NCBI GenBank assembly: GCA_003246765.1
Contig: QKDA01000075.1
Span: 1-59,766 of the forward strand
From: Spirochaetales bacterium
GTDB taxonomy: Bacteria > Spirochaetota > Spirochaetia > Treponematales > Treponemataceae
Direction: 5' to 3'
Length of the DNA: 59,766 nucleotides
A model generated the notes under the pieces. It searched no databases. It worked only from the letters and a program-made list of their open reading frames with translations, and was not told the origin of the DNA. Position 1 is the first letter of the stretch; every line of letters begins with the position of its first letter. Both the position numbers and the translations under genes were made by a program. Positions 23,590 through 30,562 of this stretch are shown here, piece after piece.

Positions 23590-23640
23590 GCAGCCTCGCG
23601 GCTGCCTGAGTAAAATAATACACTTTTTGATTTGCGTCAA
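23590..23640 (-). promoter_or_regulatory. tRNA-Val promoter and 5' leader stem-loop
   Basis: Minus strand: -35 TTGACG (23635-23640), 17-bp spacer, -10 TATTTT (23612-23617), predicted start about 23605. A hairpin GCAGCC-GCGA-GGCTGC (23590-23605) with a GNRA loop begins at that start, leaving 18 nt before the tRNA. The -35 overlaps the -35 of the oppositely directed desulfoferrodoxin promoter. Confidence 0.65.
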
Positions 23641-23659
23641 TACCCGGTATGTATATACT
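23632..23659 (+). promoter_or_regulatory. Promoter of the desulfoferrodoxin gene
   Basis: -35 TTGCGT (23632-23637), 16-bp spacer, -10 TATACT (23654-23659). It overlaps the opposing tRNA-Val promoter at the -35, so the two may compete for polymerase. Confidence 0.6.
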
Positions 23660-23702
23660 GGATAGTGAAGGCGAGAGCCTTAAAAAAATAAAGGAGCGTT
23701 TT

Positions 23703-24089
23703 ATGTGCAATGAACCCAAGTTTTACATCTGCAAGAAGTGCGGAAATATCGTCGGAATGGTACATGCCTCGGGGGTTCCCCTGGTGTGCTGCGGGGAGGA
23801 AATGTCTGCCCTGGTGCCGAATACCGTAGATGCCGCGAAGGAAAAGCACGTTCCCGTGGTGACCGTTTCCGGATCCTCCGTAACGGTAAAGGTAGGCTCG
23901 GTAGACCATCCCATGCTTCCCGAGCATTCCATACAGTGGATCTATCTCGAAACCGAAAAGGGAGGGCAGAGGAAATGCCTTTCCCCGGGGGACAAACCCG
24001 AGGCCGTCTTTGCCCTGGCCGCGGGAGACAAGGCTATTGCCGCCTACGAGTACTGCAACCTTCACGGTTTGTGGAAGGCTACGGTCTGA
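23703..24089 (+). CDS. Desulfoferrodoxin (superoxide reductase, 2Fe type)
   Basis: A 128-residue cytoplasmic iron protein that reduces superoxide to hydrogen peroxide without making O2. The N-terminal desulforedoxin-like domain has ICKKCG and VCCGEEM, giving the four Cys of centre I. The catalytic centre II has His in EKHVPVV, two His in VDHPMLPEHSIQW, and Cys and His in EYCNLHGLW. All ligands are present. The ATG is preceded by AAAGGAG. This enzyme is typical of anaerobes and microaerophiles. Confidence 0.96.
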   Translation: MCNEPKFYICKKCGNIVGMVHASGVPLVCCGEEMSALVPNTVDAAKEKHVPVVTVSGSSVTVKVGSVDHPMLPEHSIQWIYLETEKGGQRKCLSPGDKPEAVFALAAGDKAIAAYEYCNLHGLWKATV

Positions 24090-24109
24090 AAAAAAACGCG
24101 GGGGACGTA

Positions 24110-24173
24110 TTGACACTTTACGTCCCTTTTGGTAGATTCACTCCTGTCAGCGAGACCCTTGGGTAACGCTGAC
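24110..24173 (+). promoter_or_regulatory. tRNA-Leu(GAG) promoter and 5' leader stem-loop
   Basis: -35 TTGACA (24110-24115), 17-bp spacer, -10 TAGATT (24133-24138). From the predicted start near 24145 the transcript folds at once: GTCAGCG (24146-24152) pairs with CGCTGAC (24167-24173), with an inner step ACC/GGT. The tRNA begins 5 nt later. Confidence 0.7.
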
Positions 24174-24178
24174 GGTTC

Positions 24179-24260
24179 GCGGCGATGGTGGAATTGGTAG
24201 ACACGCTAGCTTGAGGTGCTAGTGGGGCGACCCATGGAAGTTCAAGTCTTCTTCGCCGCA
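24179..24260 (+). tRNA. tRNA-Leu (anticodon GAG)
   Basis: An 82-nt class II tRNA. Acceptor arms are GCGGCGA and TCGCCGC with discriminator A. The D region is TGGTGGAATTGGTAGACAC, the anticodon loop CTTGAGG (anticodon GAG) between GCTAG and CTAG, followed by a variable arm and a T arm with TTCAAGT. No CCA is encoded. Confidence 0.96.
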
Positions 24261-24267
24261 CGCAACA

Positions 24268-24298
24268 GTCCCCGGTCTTTGACCGGGGACTTTTTTTT
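24268..24298 (+). terminator. Intrinsic terminator of tRNA-Leu(GAG)
   Basis: Perfect stem GTCCCCGGTC (24268-24277) and GACCGGGGAC (24281-24290) with a 3-nt loop and eight T residues. Confidence 0.95.
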
Positions 24299-24391
24299 GC
24301 CCCCTCTCGAATCCTGCGAACCGGAGGCCCTGACAGTCAACCGCCTTTTCGTGTACTGTTACCCCGAATCCTCAAGGAAGTAAGGGAAAGT

Positions 24392-24874
24392 ATGGACACC
24401 GTTATCATGTACGCCGCTGTGGCGGCCCTTTTCGTTCTATCCTGGGCGCGGGACCGGGAGAAGACCCTGCAAGCCCTTCGCAAGGGATTGAAGTCCCTGG
24501 AAGCCCTGTTGCCCCAGCTTATCGCGGTGCTCGTTATCATCTCGGTAGGTCTTGCCCTCTTTGACGCCGAGGCGATTACCTCTTACCTCGGCCCTTCCAC
24601 GGGATTGGCCGGTGTGCTGGCCGCCGCCGTGCTCGGTTCCGTAACCCTCATTCCGGGTTTCGTCGCCTTCCCCTTGGCGGGGCAACTCCTGTCAAACGGG
24701 GCGGGGGTGCTTCAGATCGCGACCTTCGTCTCCACCCTCATGATGGTAGGGGTAGTCACTCTTCCGGTGGAAATGAGCTACTTCGGAAGGCGCACCGCTA
24801 TAACCCGCAACCTCGCGGCCCTGGCCTTTTCTTTCGCCGCCGCCCTTTTCGTTTCATGGGTTCACGCATGGTAA
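24392..24874 (+). CDS. Permease half-protein 1 (COG0701/ArsP-like)
   Basis: A 160-residue membrane protein with four to five hydrophobic segments. The pattern LLPQLIAVLVIISVGLALFD and VLGSVTLIPGFVAFPLAGQL resembles one half of the COG0701 (DUF318/ArsP) permeases, which carry two similar halves in one chain. Here the second half is a separate overlapping gene. Substrate unknown. AAGGAAGTAAGGG precedes the ATG. The 90 bp upstream hold no convincing promoter. Confidence 0.78.
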   Translation: MDTVIMYAAVAALFVLSWARDREKTLQALRKGLKSLEALLPQLIAVLVIISVGLALFDAEAITSYLGPSTGLAGVLAAAVLGSVTLIPGFVAFPLAGQLLSNGAGVLQIATFVSTLMMVGVVTLPVEMSYFGRRTAITRNLAALAFSFAAALFVSWVHAW

Positions 24875-25413
24875 ATATGCGTACGGCCCTCCGCCGCTAC
24901 CGGACCGCCCTCGTTTCGGTGACCGCCTTTGCACTTCTCCTGGCCGTTCGGCCGGATATGGCGCCCAAGGCCGGCGCCTCAATGTTCGCCCAAATAAAGA
25001 CCATGTTCCTGGTGCTGCCCCCGATCTTTCTCGTGCTGGGCCTCCTGGACGCCTGGGTTCCGCGACAGGCCATGGTGCGCCTCATGGGGGAGGGATCGGG
25101 CATACGGGGTACTCTTCTCGCCTTCGCCATGGGTTCCGCGGCTGCGGGGCCGCTCTACGGGGCCTTTCCCGGGGCTTCGATGCTGATGAAAAAGGGCGCT
25201 TCCTTTTTTAACGTTCTCGTTTTTCTCGGGGCGTGGTCGACGACGAAGGTTCCCATGTTTTTATTTGAGGCCCAGTCTTTGGGCTGGCGCTTTGCCCTTT
25301 CCCGGCTGGGGGTAGACGTACTGGGCATCCTTTTTATGTCCGCCCTGATATCGAGGTCCGTGCCCAAGGCGGAGCGTGAAAGGATTTACCGGGAGGCGGA
25401 GCTTCGGGAATAA
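24868..25413 (+). CDS. Permease half-protein 2 (COG0701/ArsP-like)
   Basis: A 181-residue membrane protein with about five hydrophobic segments. It includes FLVLPPIFLVLGLLDAWVP, LLAFAMGSAAAGPLYGAFPG and FLGAWSTTKVPMFLFEAQ, matching the other half of COG0701-type permeases. The ATG overlaps the last 7 bp of half-protein 1, so the two are coupled and likely form a heterodimer. Possible cargoes include metalloid or organoarsenic compounds by analogy with ArsP, without direct support here. Confidence 0.78.
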   Translation: MVNMRTALRRYRTALVSVTAFALLLAVRPDMAPKAGASMFAQIKTMFLVLPPIFLVLGLLDAWVPRQAMVRLMGEGSGIRGTLLAFAMGSAAAGPLYGAFPGASMLMKKGASFFNVLVFLGAWSTTKVPMFLFEAQSLGWRFALSRLGVDVLGILFMSALISRSVPKAERERIYREAELRE

Positions 25414-25438
25414 GGGCCCGCGTTAAAGCCCCCGGCTA

Positions 25439-25885
25439 TCATTGCCCTTTCGGTTCCCTGAACCTGGGGAGCAGCCGCCGAAGGATAGCGTAGAGCTCCT
25501 TCGCGTCCTCCTCGCCGATGGGAACGCAGCGCATGAGTTTTTCCGGCACCGCCAGCGCCTCGTCGCGGAGGGCCAAGCCCCGCGGCGTGAGGGTCACTAT
25601 CACGCTCCGCTCGTCCCGGGGATCCCGGGATCGGGAAAGATGCCCCTGGGCTTCCATTTTTTTAAGGAGGGGGGTGAGGGTTCCCGAGTCGAGATAGAGC
25701 CGTTCCCCCAACCGCTTAACGTTTATCTGCCCCTCTTCCCAGAGCACCATGAGCACAATGTATTGGGTATAGGTGATGCCCAGTTCGTCGAGGAAGGGCG
25801 TGTACAGCCGGATCACCTCCTTCGCCGCGGCGTAGAGGGGGAAGCATAGCTGATTGTCGAGTTTTAGTATGTCATAGGAATCCAT
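25439..25885 (-). CDS. ohrR: MarR-family organic peroxide sensor (OhrR-like)
   Basis: A 148-residue winged-helix repressor. LKLDNQLCFPLYAAAKEVIR contains the reactive Cys15-type residue in the context characteristic of OhrR. The recognition helix region is NVKRLGERLYLDSGTLTPLL and the wing is SRDPRDERSVIVTLT. OhrR releases DNA when this cysteine is oxidised by organic hydroperoxides. The start MDSYDILKLDNQL at 25885 is preferred over the longer frame. It diverges from a glutathione peroxidase gene, a natural target. Confidence 0.88.
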   Translation of the reverse strand: MDSYDILKLDNQLCFPLYAAAKEVIRLYTPFLDELGITYTQYIVLMVLWEEGQINVKRLGERLYLDSGTLTPLLKKMEAQGHLSRSRDPRDERSVIVTLTPRGLALRDEALAVPEKLMRCVPIGEEDAKELYAILRRLLPRFREPKGQ

Positions 25886-25903
25886 TGGTCCGCCTTTGTA
25901 AGG

Positions 25904-25980
25904 TATACAATTTAATATCATGCCATTGCATTGTTTAAGTCAATATACTCTTGACTATTCATAAAAAGATTGCATAAAAT
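25904..25980. promoter_or_regulatory. Divergent ohrR / glutathione peroxidase promoter region
   Basis: Rightward: -35 TTGACT (25951-25956), 18-bp spacer, -10 TAAAAT (25975-25980). Leftward: -35 TTGACT (complement of 25938-25943), 17-bp spacer, -10 TGATAT. The two -35 boxes stand back to back as AGTCAA-TATACTC-TTGACT. A TACAATTTAAT stretch near 25904 in the leftward start region resembles the TACAATT half of OhrR operators, but the second half is poor. Confidence 0.5.
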
Positions 25981-26012
25981 ATAATAGCAAACAATAAACA
26001 TGGGAGGCTCAA

Positions 26013-26498
26013 ATGACTTTATTTGACTTTACGGTAAAGGGGAGAAAAGGGGAGTCCGTGAACCTCAGCGATTATGCGGGGAAGACAGTCCTGGTGGTGA
26101 ATACCGCCACGGGATGCGGTTTGACCCCCCAGTACCCTGGGCTCCAAAGGCTCTATGAGACCTATCGGGAGGGGGGATTCGAGATCCTGGATTTTCCCTG
26201 CAACCAGTTCGCCGACCAGGCTCCCGGGAGCGCCGAGGAGATTCATGCGTTCTGTACGGGCCGTTTCGGGATTACCTTCCCGCAGTTCGCCAAGATTGAC
26301 GTGAACGGAGCTAACGAAGACCCCCTTTACCGCTGGCTGAAAAGACAAAAGGGAGGTTTTTTCGGCAGCCGCATCAAATGGAACTTCACCAAGTTTTTGG
26401 TCGATCCCGCGGGCCGGGTGGTCGCACGGTTTGCCCCCACGGACACCCCGGAAAAAATAGAGTCCGCGGTTGCCAAACTGGTGGGAAGGTCAGCCTAG
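26013..26498 (+). CDS. Glutathione peroxidase family thiol peroxidase (Cys type)
   Basis: A 161-residue thioredoxin-fold peroxidase. The peroxidatic site is NTATGCGLTPQYPGLQ, with Cys rather than selenocysteine, and the second Cys is in LDFPCNQFADQAPG. WNFTKFLVDPAGRVVARF carries the conserved Trp and Asn. Such Cys enzymes usually use thioredoxin. GGGAGG precedes the ATG. It diverges from ohrR and overlaps the convergent aroA-like gene by 4 bp. Confidence 0.94.
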   Translation: MTLFDFTVKGRKGESVNLSDYAGKTVLVVNTATGCGLTPQYPGLQRLYETYREGGFEILDFPCNQFADQAPGSAEEIHAFCTGRFGITFPQFAKIDVNGANEDPLYRWLKRQKGGFFGSRIKWNFTKFLVDPAGRVVARFAPTDTPEKIESAVAKLVGRSA

Positions 26499-27754
26499 TT
26501 CCAAAAGGCCCCGAGGCGCTCCCAAAAATCGGGAAAGGATTTTGCCACGCAGCCGGGATGGAGCACGTCGATGCCCCCTACGGCTAGCCCGGCTATGGCG
26601 AAGCTCATGGCGATGCGGTGATCGTTCCATGGATCGATGACGGCGCCCCCGGGAGCGTCGGGATTTCCCTCAATGACGAGATCCTCGTCGTAGCTGGAGG
26701 AAATGCCCATCTTGGCGAGCTCCGTCTTGAGAGCCTCGAGCCGGTTGCATTCCTTGTAGCGAAGCCTTCCCACGTTGGTGAGGACGCTGCGGCCCCGGGC
26801 GAAGGCGCAGGCAATCGCCAGGGGAGGTACCAGGTCGGGCACGTCTCCCATGTCCTGCTCTATGGGAGAAAGCCGCGCCCCGGTCACCACGAGGACGTCC
26901 CCGTCCCAGCGGACGGAGGCTCCCATGCGGGAGATGAAGTCGGCAAAGAGTCGGTCCCCCTGCCTTGATTCCCTGTTAAGCCCAGAAATGCGCACGGTAG
27001 AGCCGGTAATGGCCCCGGCCAGTATGAAGAAGGAAGCGCTGGACCAGTCTCCCTCGACGACGATATCCGCCGAGCGGTAGGTTTGTCCCCCGGGAATAAG
27101 TACCTCCCGGTAGTCCCGGTTCTCCGCCCGGGCCCCGAAGAGCCCCATCATCTCCAGGGTAATGTCGAAGTAGGGGCGTTCGGAAAGCTCGTCCGCGCAA
27201 AGGAGCTTCACGTCATGCAGGGCTAAAGGCGAGGATAGGGCAAGGGAAGAGAAATACTGGGAGGTTTTTTTGCCGGATACCCGGGCAGTCCCACCGGGTA
27301 TGGAAGGGCTCTTTACGACGAGGGGAGGAAAGCCTTCCTTTTTGGCGTACTCCACCTCGCAACCAAGCTGTCTCAATCCGTCCACCAGGTCCGCGACGGG
27401 CCTGGCAAGCAGTCCCGCGGACCCCGTAAGGGTTATTTCGCCGGGAACCAGGGAAGCCACGGCGGCGAGGGTGTTCATGGCCACTCCGGATTCGCCAAGA
27501 TCGAGTTCCCGGTAGAGGGGGGTAAACTCCCCGCCCGTGCCCTTGATCGTCAGCTCCTCGCCGGTTTGGCCGATGACGACGCCCAGGCGGCGCAATGCGT
27601 CGATGAGGTGGAGCTGGTCCTCGCCCAGGAGGGGGTTCCTTACCCGGCTCGTTCCCTCCGCGAGGGACGCCAGGAGGATGGCGCGCAGGGTATGGGCCTT
27701 GGCCGGGGGAGCCTTGACGCCGATCGTGGTCTTCTCGATTTTTCGTACGTTCAT
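26495..27754 (-). CDS. aroA: 3-phosphoshikimate 1-carboxyvinyltransferase family (AroA, divergent active site)
   Basis: A 419-residue EPSP synthase fold, catalysing the step from shikimate-3-phosphate and PEP to EPSP. Recognisable sites are LLARPVADLVDGLRQLG, SGKKTSQYFSSLAL, GDVPDLVPPLAI, RYKECNRLEAL, DPWNDHRIAMSFAIAGL and CVAKSFPDFW. Two N-terminal motifs differ from the textbook enzyme: APPAKAHTLRAILLA replaces PGSKSxSNRALLLA, and GESGVAMNTL replaces GNAGTAMRPL. Key Lys and Arg of the first remain but Ser is Ala. It stands alone, not in an aro operon. It could be a diverged true AroA or a paralogue with another substrate. Confidence 0.83.
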   Translation of the reverse strand: MNVRKIEKTTIGVKAPPAKAHTLRAILLASLAEGTSRVRNPLLGEDQLHLIDALRRLGVVIGQTGEELTIKGTGGEFTPLYRELDLGESGVAMNTLAAVASLVPGEITLTGSAGLLARPVADLVDGLRQLGCEVEYAKKEGFPPLVVKSPSIPGGTARVSGKKTSQYFSSLALSSPLALHDVKLLCADELSERPYFDITLEMMGLFGARAENRDYREVLIPGGQTYRSADIVVEGDWSSASFFILAGAITGSTVRISGLNRESRQGDRLFADFISRMGASVRWDGDVLVVTGARLSPIEQDMGDVPDLVPPLAIACAFARGRSVLTNVGRLRYKECNRLEALKTELAKMGISSSYDEDLVIEGNPDAPGGAVIDPWNDHRIAMSFAIAGLAVGGIDVLHPGCVAKSFPDFWERLGAFWN

Positions 27755-27882
27755 GTGTTCTTCCTCATAGTATCAAACCATGAATGACCGATTGGCGCAA
27801 GAGGTTCGCCCCTCAGGCGCCGCCGAGCTTTCCCCTCCGCGGATTCCGTCATATACTGACGCGGTCAGAAAGGAGAGCCTTT

Positions 27883-28317
27883 ATGAGCGCGTACAACAAT
27901 GGTCCCTCGCCCATACGGTTTCGGGACTACCGGGAGCTGATCGCCCTGTGGAAGACCGATCCCCATATCCGCCTGAGCGGCGCCGATTCTCCCGGGGGAA
28001 TCCGGGCCTTCCTAAGGCGCAACCGGGGCTTGAGTCTCAAGTACGCCGAGGACGGCGAGATCGTCGCCGCCCTTTTGTGTGGACACGACGGGAGGCGGGG
28101 CTATTTTCACCACCTTTTCGTCAGGCCGGACCGGCGACGCAGGGGCCTCGCGCGGATCCTGGTAGAGCGGTGCCTCTCGGCGCTCAGGGAAAGGGGCATC
28201 GAGAAGGCCCACATCTTCGTGCTCCCTTCGAACGAGGGAGGGCAGGCCTTCTGGCGCTCCATGGGGTTCTATATCCGTCCCCCCGAGGACGTTCTCATGT
28301 ACTCCAAGGATGTGTAG
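27883..28317 (+). CDS. GNAT family N-acetyltransferase
   Basis: A 144-residue acetyl-CoA-dependent acyltransferase of the small RimI-like type. The acetyl-CoA loop region is [26 protein letters not shown], and the end reads [22 protein letters not shown]. The acceptor is unknown. The ATG at 27883 has AAAGGAG upstream, and TATACT at about 27852-27857 is a likely -10. The longer open frame from 27784 is not needed. Confidence 0.87.
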   Translation: MSAYNNGPSPIRFRDYRELIALWKTDPHIRLSGADSPGGIRAFLRRNRGLSLKYAEDGEIVAALLCGHDGRRGYFHHLFVRPDRRRRGLARILVERCLSALRERGIEKAHIFVLPSNEGGQAFWRSMGFYIRPPEDVLMYSKDV

Positions 28318-28358
28318 CCGCCCTTTTGCGTGGTAGACTGTTGGAAACGGAGGTGCGC

Positions 28359-29144
28359 ATGAATTCCCACGAGATTGACTATGAAATCATAGGTGACGAC
28401 CTGCAGATTATCGAGGTAGAGCTGGACCCGGGGGAGACGGTAATCGCCGAGGCCGGGGCCATGAACTATATGGAAGACGGAATAACCTTCGAGGCCCGCT
28501 TCGGGGACGGTTCCCGGGCGGGGGACGACTTTTTCGGAAAGCTTCTCGCCGCGGGAAAAAGGGCCATTACGGGGGAATCCCTCTTCCTTACCCACTTCAC
28601 GAACCGGGGACAGGGAAAGAGGCGGGTCGCCTTCGCGGCGCCCTACCCTGGAAAGATCATTCCCCTGAACCTGAGGGAGCTGGGGGGACGCTTTACCTGC
28701 CAGAAGGACGCCTTCCTCTGCGCGGCCCTGGGGACAACCCTGGACATAAGCTTCAGCCGGAGGCTCGGCACGGGCTTTTTTGGCGGCGAGGGCTTTATCC
28801 TGGAGACCCTGCAGGGGGACGGGAAGGCCTTCGTCCATGCGGGCGGAACCGTTGTCCGCAAGGAGCTTAGGGGGGAAACCCTCAGGGTCGACACGGGCTG
28901 CCTCGTGGGCTTTACTGACGGGATCGACTACGATATCGAGCGGGCGGGAAGCCTGAAGTCCATGGTGTTCGGCGGCGAGGGCCTCTTCCTGGCAACCCTC
29001 CGCGGGCACGGCACGGTTTTCCTCCAGAGCCTGCCCTTTTCGAGGCTTGCGGACCGAATCATCGCCCACGCGCCCCGGGTTGCGGGATCCCAAACCGGTG
29101 AGGGCTCCCTCCTCGGCGGTCTCGGCCGCATTTTCGAGCAGTAG
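28359..29144 (+). CDS. AIM24/TIGR00266 family protein
   Basis: A 261-residue protein made of tandem beta-rich repeats typical of the AIM24 family. It shows [18 protein letters not shown] near the N-terminus, [51 protein letters not shown] and [19 protein letters not shown]. The biochemical role in bacteria is not established. GGAGG lies before the ATG, and an extended -10 TGGTAGACT (28331-28339) lies upstream. The 86-bp gap to the next convergent gene (29145-29230) is G+C-rich with no clear element. Confidence 0.88.
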   Translation: MNSHEIDYEIIGDDLQIIEVELDPGETVIAEAGAMNYMEDGITFEARFGDGSRAGDDFFGKLLAAGKRAITGESLFLTHFTNRGQGKRRVAFAAPYPGKIIPLNLRELGGRFTCQKDAFLCAALGTTLDISFSRRLGTGFFGGEGFILETLQGDGKAFVHAGGTVVRKELRGETLRVDTGCLVGFTDGIDYDIERAGSLKSMVFGGEGLFLATLRGHGTVFLQSLPFSRLADRIIAHAPRVAGSQTGEGSLLGGLGRIFEQ

Positions 29145-29230
29145 GCGGCCGACCCTCGACCGACCTGCGCATCCCTCGGCTTGCGGCCGGTCCGCAGGGC
29201 TTGCGGCAGGCCCCGCGGCGAGTCCCCGCG

Positions 29231-30493
29231 CTAGAGCCGGGGGGCCTGAAAGCGGTTGTTCATGAAGGTACAGTCAGTTATCTCGAAGGCCCCGGGGGCG
29301 TCGGAAAAGGCCCCCGTTTCGTTGTCATCGAAGCTGCAGCCCTCGAGGGTCAGGTCGCGGCTTTCCGCATCAACAGTGAAGAGTCTCGTGCCCCGGTTTC
29401 CCGTGAAGGCGCAGTCTTCCCAGTGTAGTCCGCGGCTTGAACGTATTTCCAGAAGATCGAACTCACCGGTGTCCGAGAAGTTTACGGACGAGAAGATTAC
29501 CTCTTCGCTGCGGTCGATCATTCCCAGGCCGTAGGTGCAGTCGCGGATCGCGGAGCCGTCCATGGCGAAGCGGCTCGTCCGTTCCAGGCCGATTCCGTAG
29601 GTTCCCGATCCGTAGAGGTCGCAGGAACTAACCCGAACCTGGTCGCAGTTCTTGAACCGGAGCACCCCCCCGAGGCAATAGCCGGGCACTGTGTGTCCCA
29701 GGGTAATGCCGGACAGGTTGATTTCCGTGCAGGTCTCGAAGGAAAGTACCCACCCGTAGGCGGGCCGGATAACCAGGGTCGCCAGGCCCGCCCCTTCCAG
29801 GGTGAGGTTGGAAACGTTTCGGATAACCGGGCAGGGCCCGTCGTATTCGTCTACCCACGAAACGTAGCGGTTCCGTATTTCGTAGCCTTCCGAGAGATCG
29901 TAGGTTCCCGGCTCCAGACGTATGATGCGGTCGCTGCCGATGGCCTCGATCAGTCCGCGGAGGTCGCGCACGGTGACTGCCCGTCTGTCCAGGCCCGCGA
30001 TGGCATCGATTTCGGCGGAGGGAACCCTGGCCGACGAGGCAGCGGCGAGGATTCGGGCGGTTTCCACCTCCACTGCCTTCATTCGGAGGCTTCCGGTGGG
30101 ATCCAGGTAAACCGTGACGATCACCTCGGCGCCCAGCATTTTCCCTATCGCCTGGGCGGATTCGTCGCTCACGTCCCCGGAGAGCTGAAAGCGAAGCTCT
30201 TCCCTGACCGCGTCCAGGTCCTTTCGCTCGAGGACGACCAGGCCGCCCCCGTTCAGGAGCGCCCGGGAGGTTTCGTCGGTAAGGTAGTCCGCTAGATTGG
30301 GGGAATCGGTTTTGCCCGGCACCACCGCGATCCGATGCCCTTTCCTCAGGGCCGGGGCGACGGCCGCCGCGGCACGGCTTACCGCCCCGTCAAGGGTTGG
30401 CGAATCCGCTTCCAGGGGAAAGAGGGCAAGCGCCGCGAGGGAGGCTGCCGCCAGGAGAACCCGGGCCGCCCGGGGCATTGGTCGATTAAACAT
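29231..30493 (-). CDS. Exported protein: CsgG/LpoB-like domain joined to a right-handed beta-helix
   Basis: A 420-residue protein with a Sec signal peptide (about 1-30, ending PLEADSP). Residues about 45-160 resemble the CsgG/LpoB-type fold common in spirochaetes: RIAVVPGKTDSPNLADYLTD, GGGLVVLERKDLDAVREEL, IGKMLGAEVIVTVYL. Residues about 180-415 are a parallel beta-helix, with repeats such as NVSNLTLEGAG, NLSGITLGHT, VRVSSCDLYGSGTYGIGL and DLTLEGCSFDDN. The protein probably acts in the periplasm; the helix could bind or cleave a polysaccharide, but no catalytic set is obvious. An internal ATG (MPRAARVLL) is an alternative start. Confidence 0.8.
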   Translation of the reverse strand: MFNRPMPRAARVLLAAASLAALALFPLEADSPTLDGAVSRAAAAVAPALRKGHRIAVVPGKTDSPNLADYLTDETSRALLNGGGLVVLERKDLDAVREELRFQLSGDVSDESAQAIGKMLGAEVIVTVYLDPTGSLRMKAVEVETARILAAASSARVPSAEIDAIAGLDRRAVTVRDLRGLIEAIGSDRIIRLEPGTYDLSEGYEIRNRYVSWVDEYDGPCPVIRNVSNLTLEGAGLATLVIRPAYGWVLSFETCTEINLSGITLGHTVPGYCLGGVLRFKNCDQVRVSSCDLYGSGTYGIGLERTSRFAMDGSAIRDCTYGLGMIDRSEEVIFSSVNFSDTGEFDLLEIRSSRGLHWEDCAFTGNRGTRLFTVDAESRDLTLEGCSFDDNETGAFSDAPGAFEITDCTFMNNRFQAPRL

Positions 30494-30498
30494 AGGTC

Positions 30499-30528
30499 AT
30501 TGTCCCGGCAGATGGGGGCGTATGTCAA
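30499..30528 (-). promoter_or_regulatory. Promoter of the beta-helix protein gene
   Basis: Minus strand: -35 TTGACA (30523-30528), 18-bp spacer, -10 GACAAT (30499-30504). The -10 ends 5 nt before the ATG at 30493, so either the mRNA is leaderless or translation begins at the next ATG, 15 bases downstream. Confidence 0.6.
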
Positions 30529-30562
30529 TGAAAAACGCCTCGGCTCCCGCAATCCGCCGGCC

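Noticed and set aside
26066-26130. Selenocysteine codon in the glutathione peroxidase
   Set aside because: The active-site codon in ATGCGLTPQY is a normal Cys (TGC), with no in-frame TGA.
27780-29144. A single 454-codon plus-strand frame covering both the GNAT and AIM24 genes
   Set aside because: Its first half is out of frame with the clear GNAT protein. The AIM24 protein has its own ATG with GGAGG at 28359.
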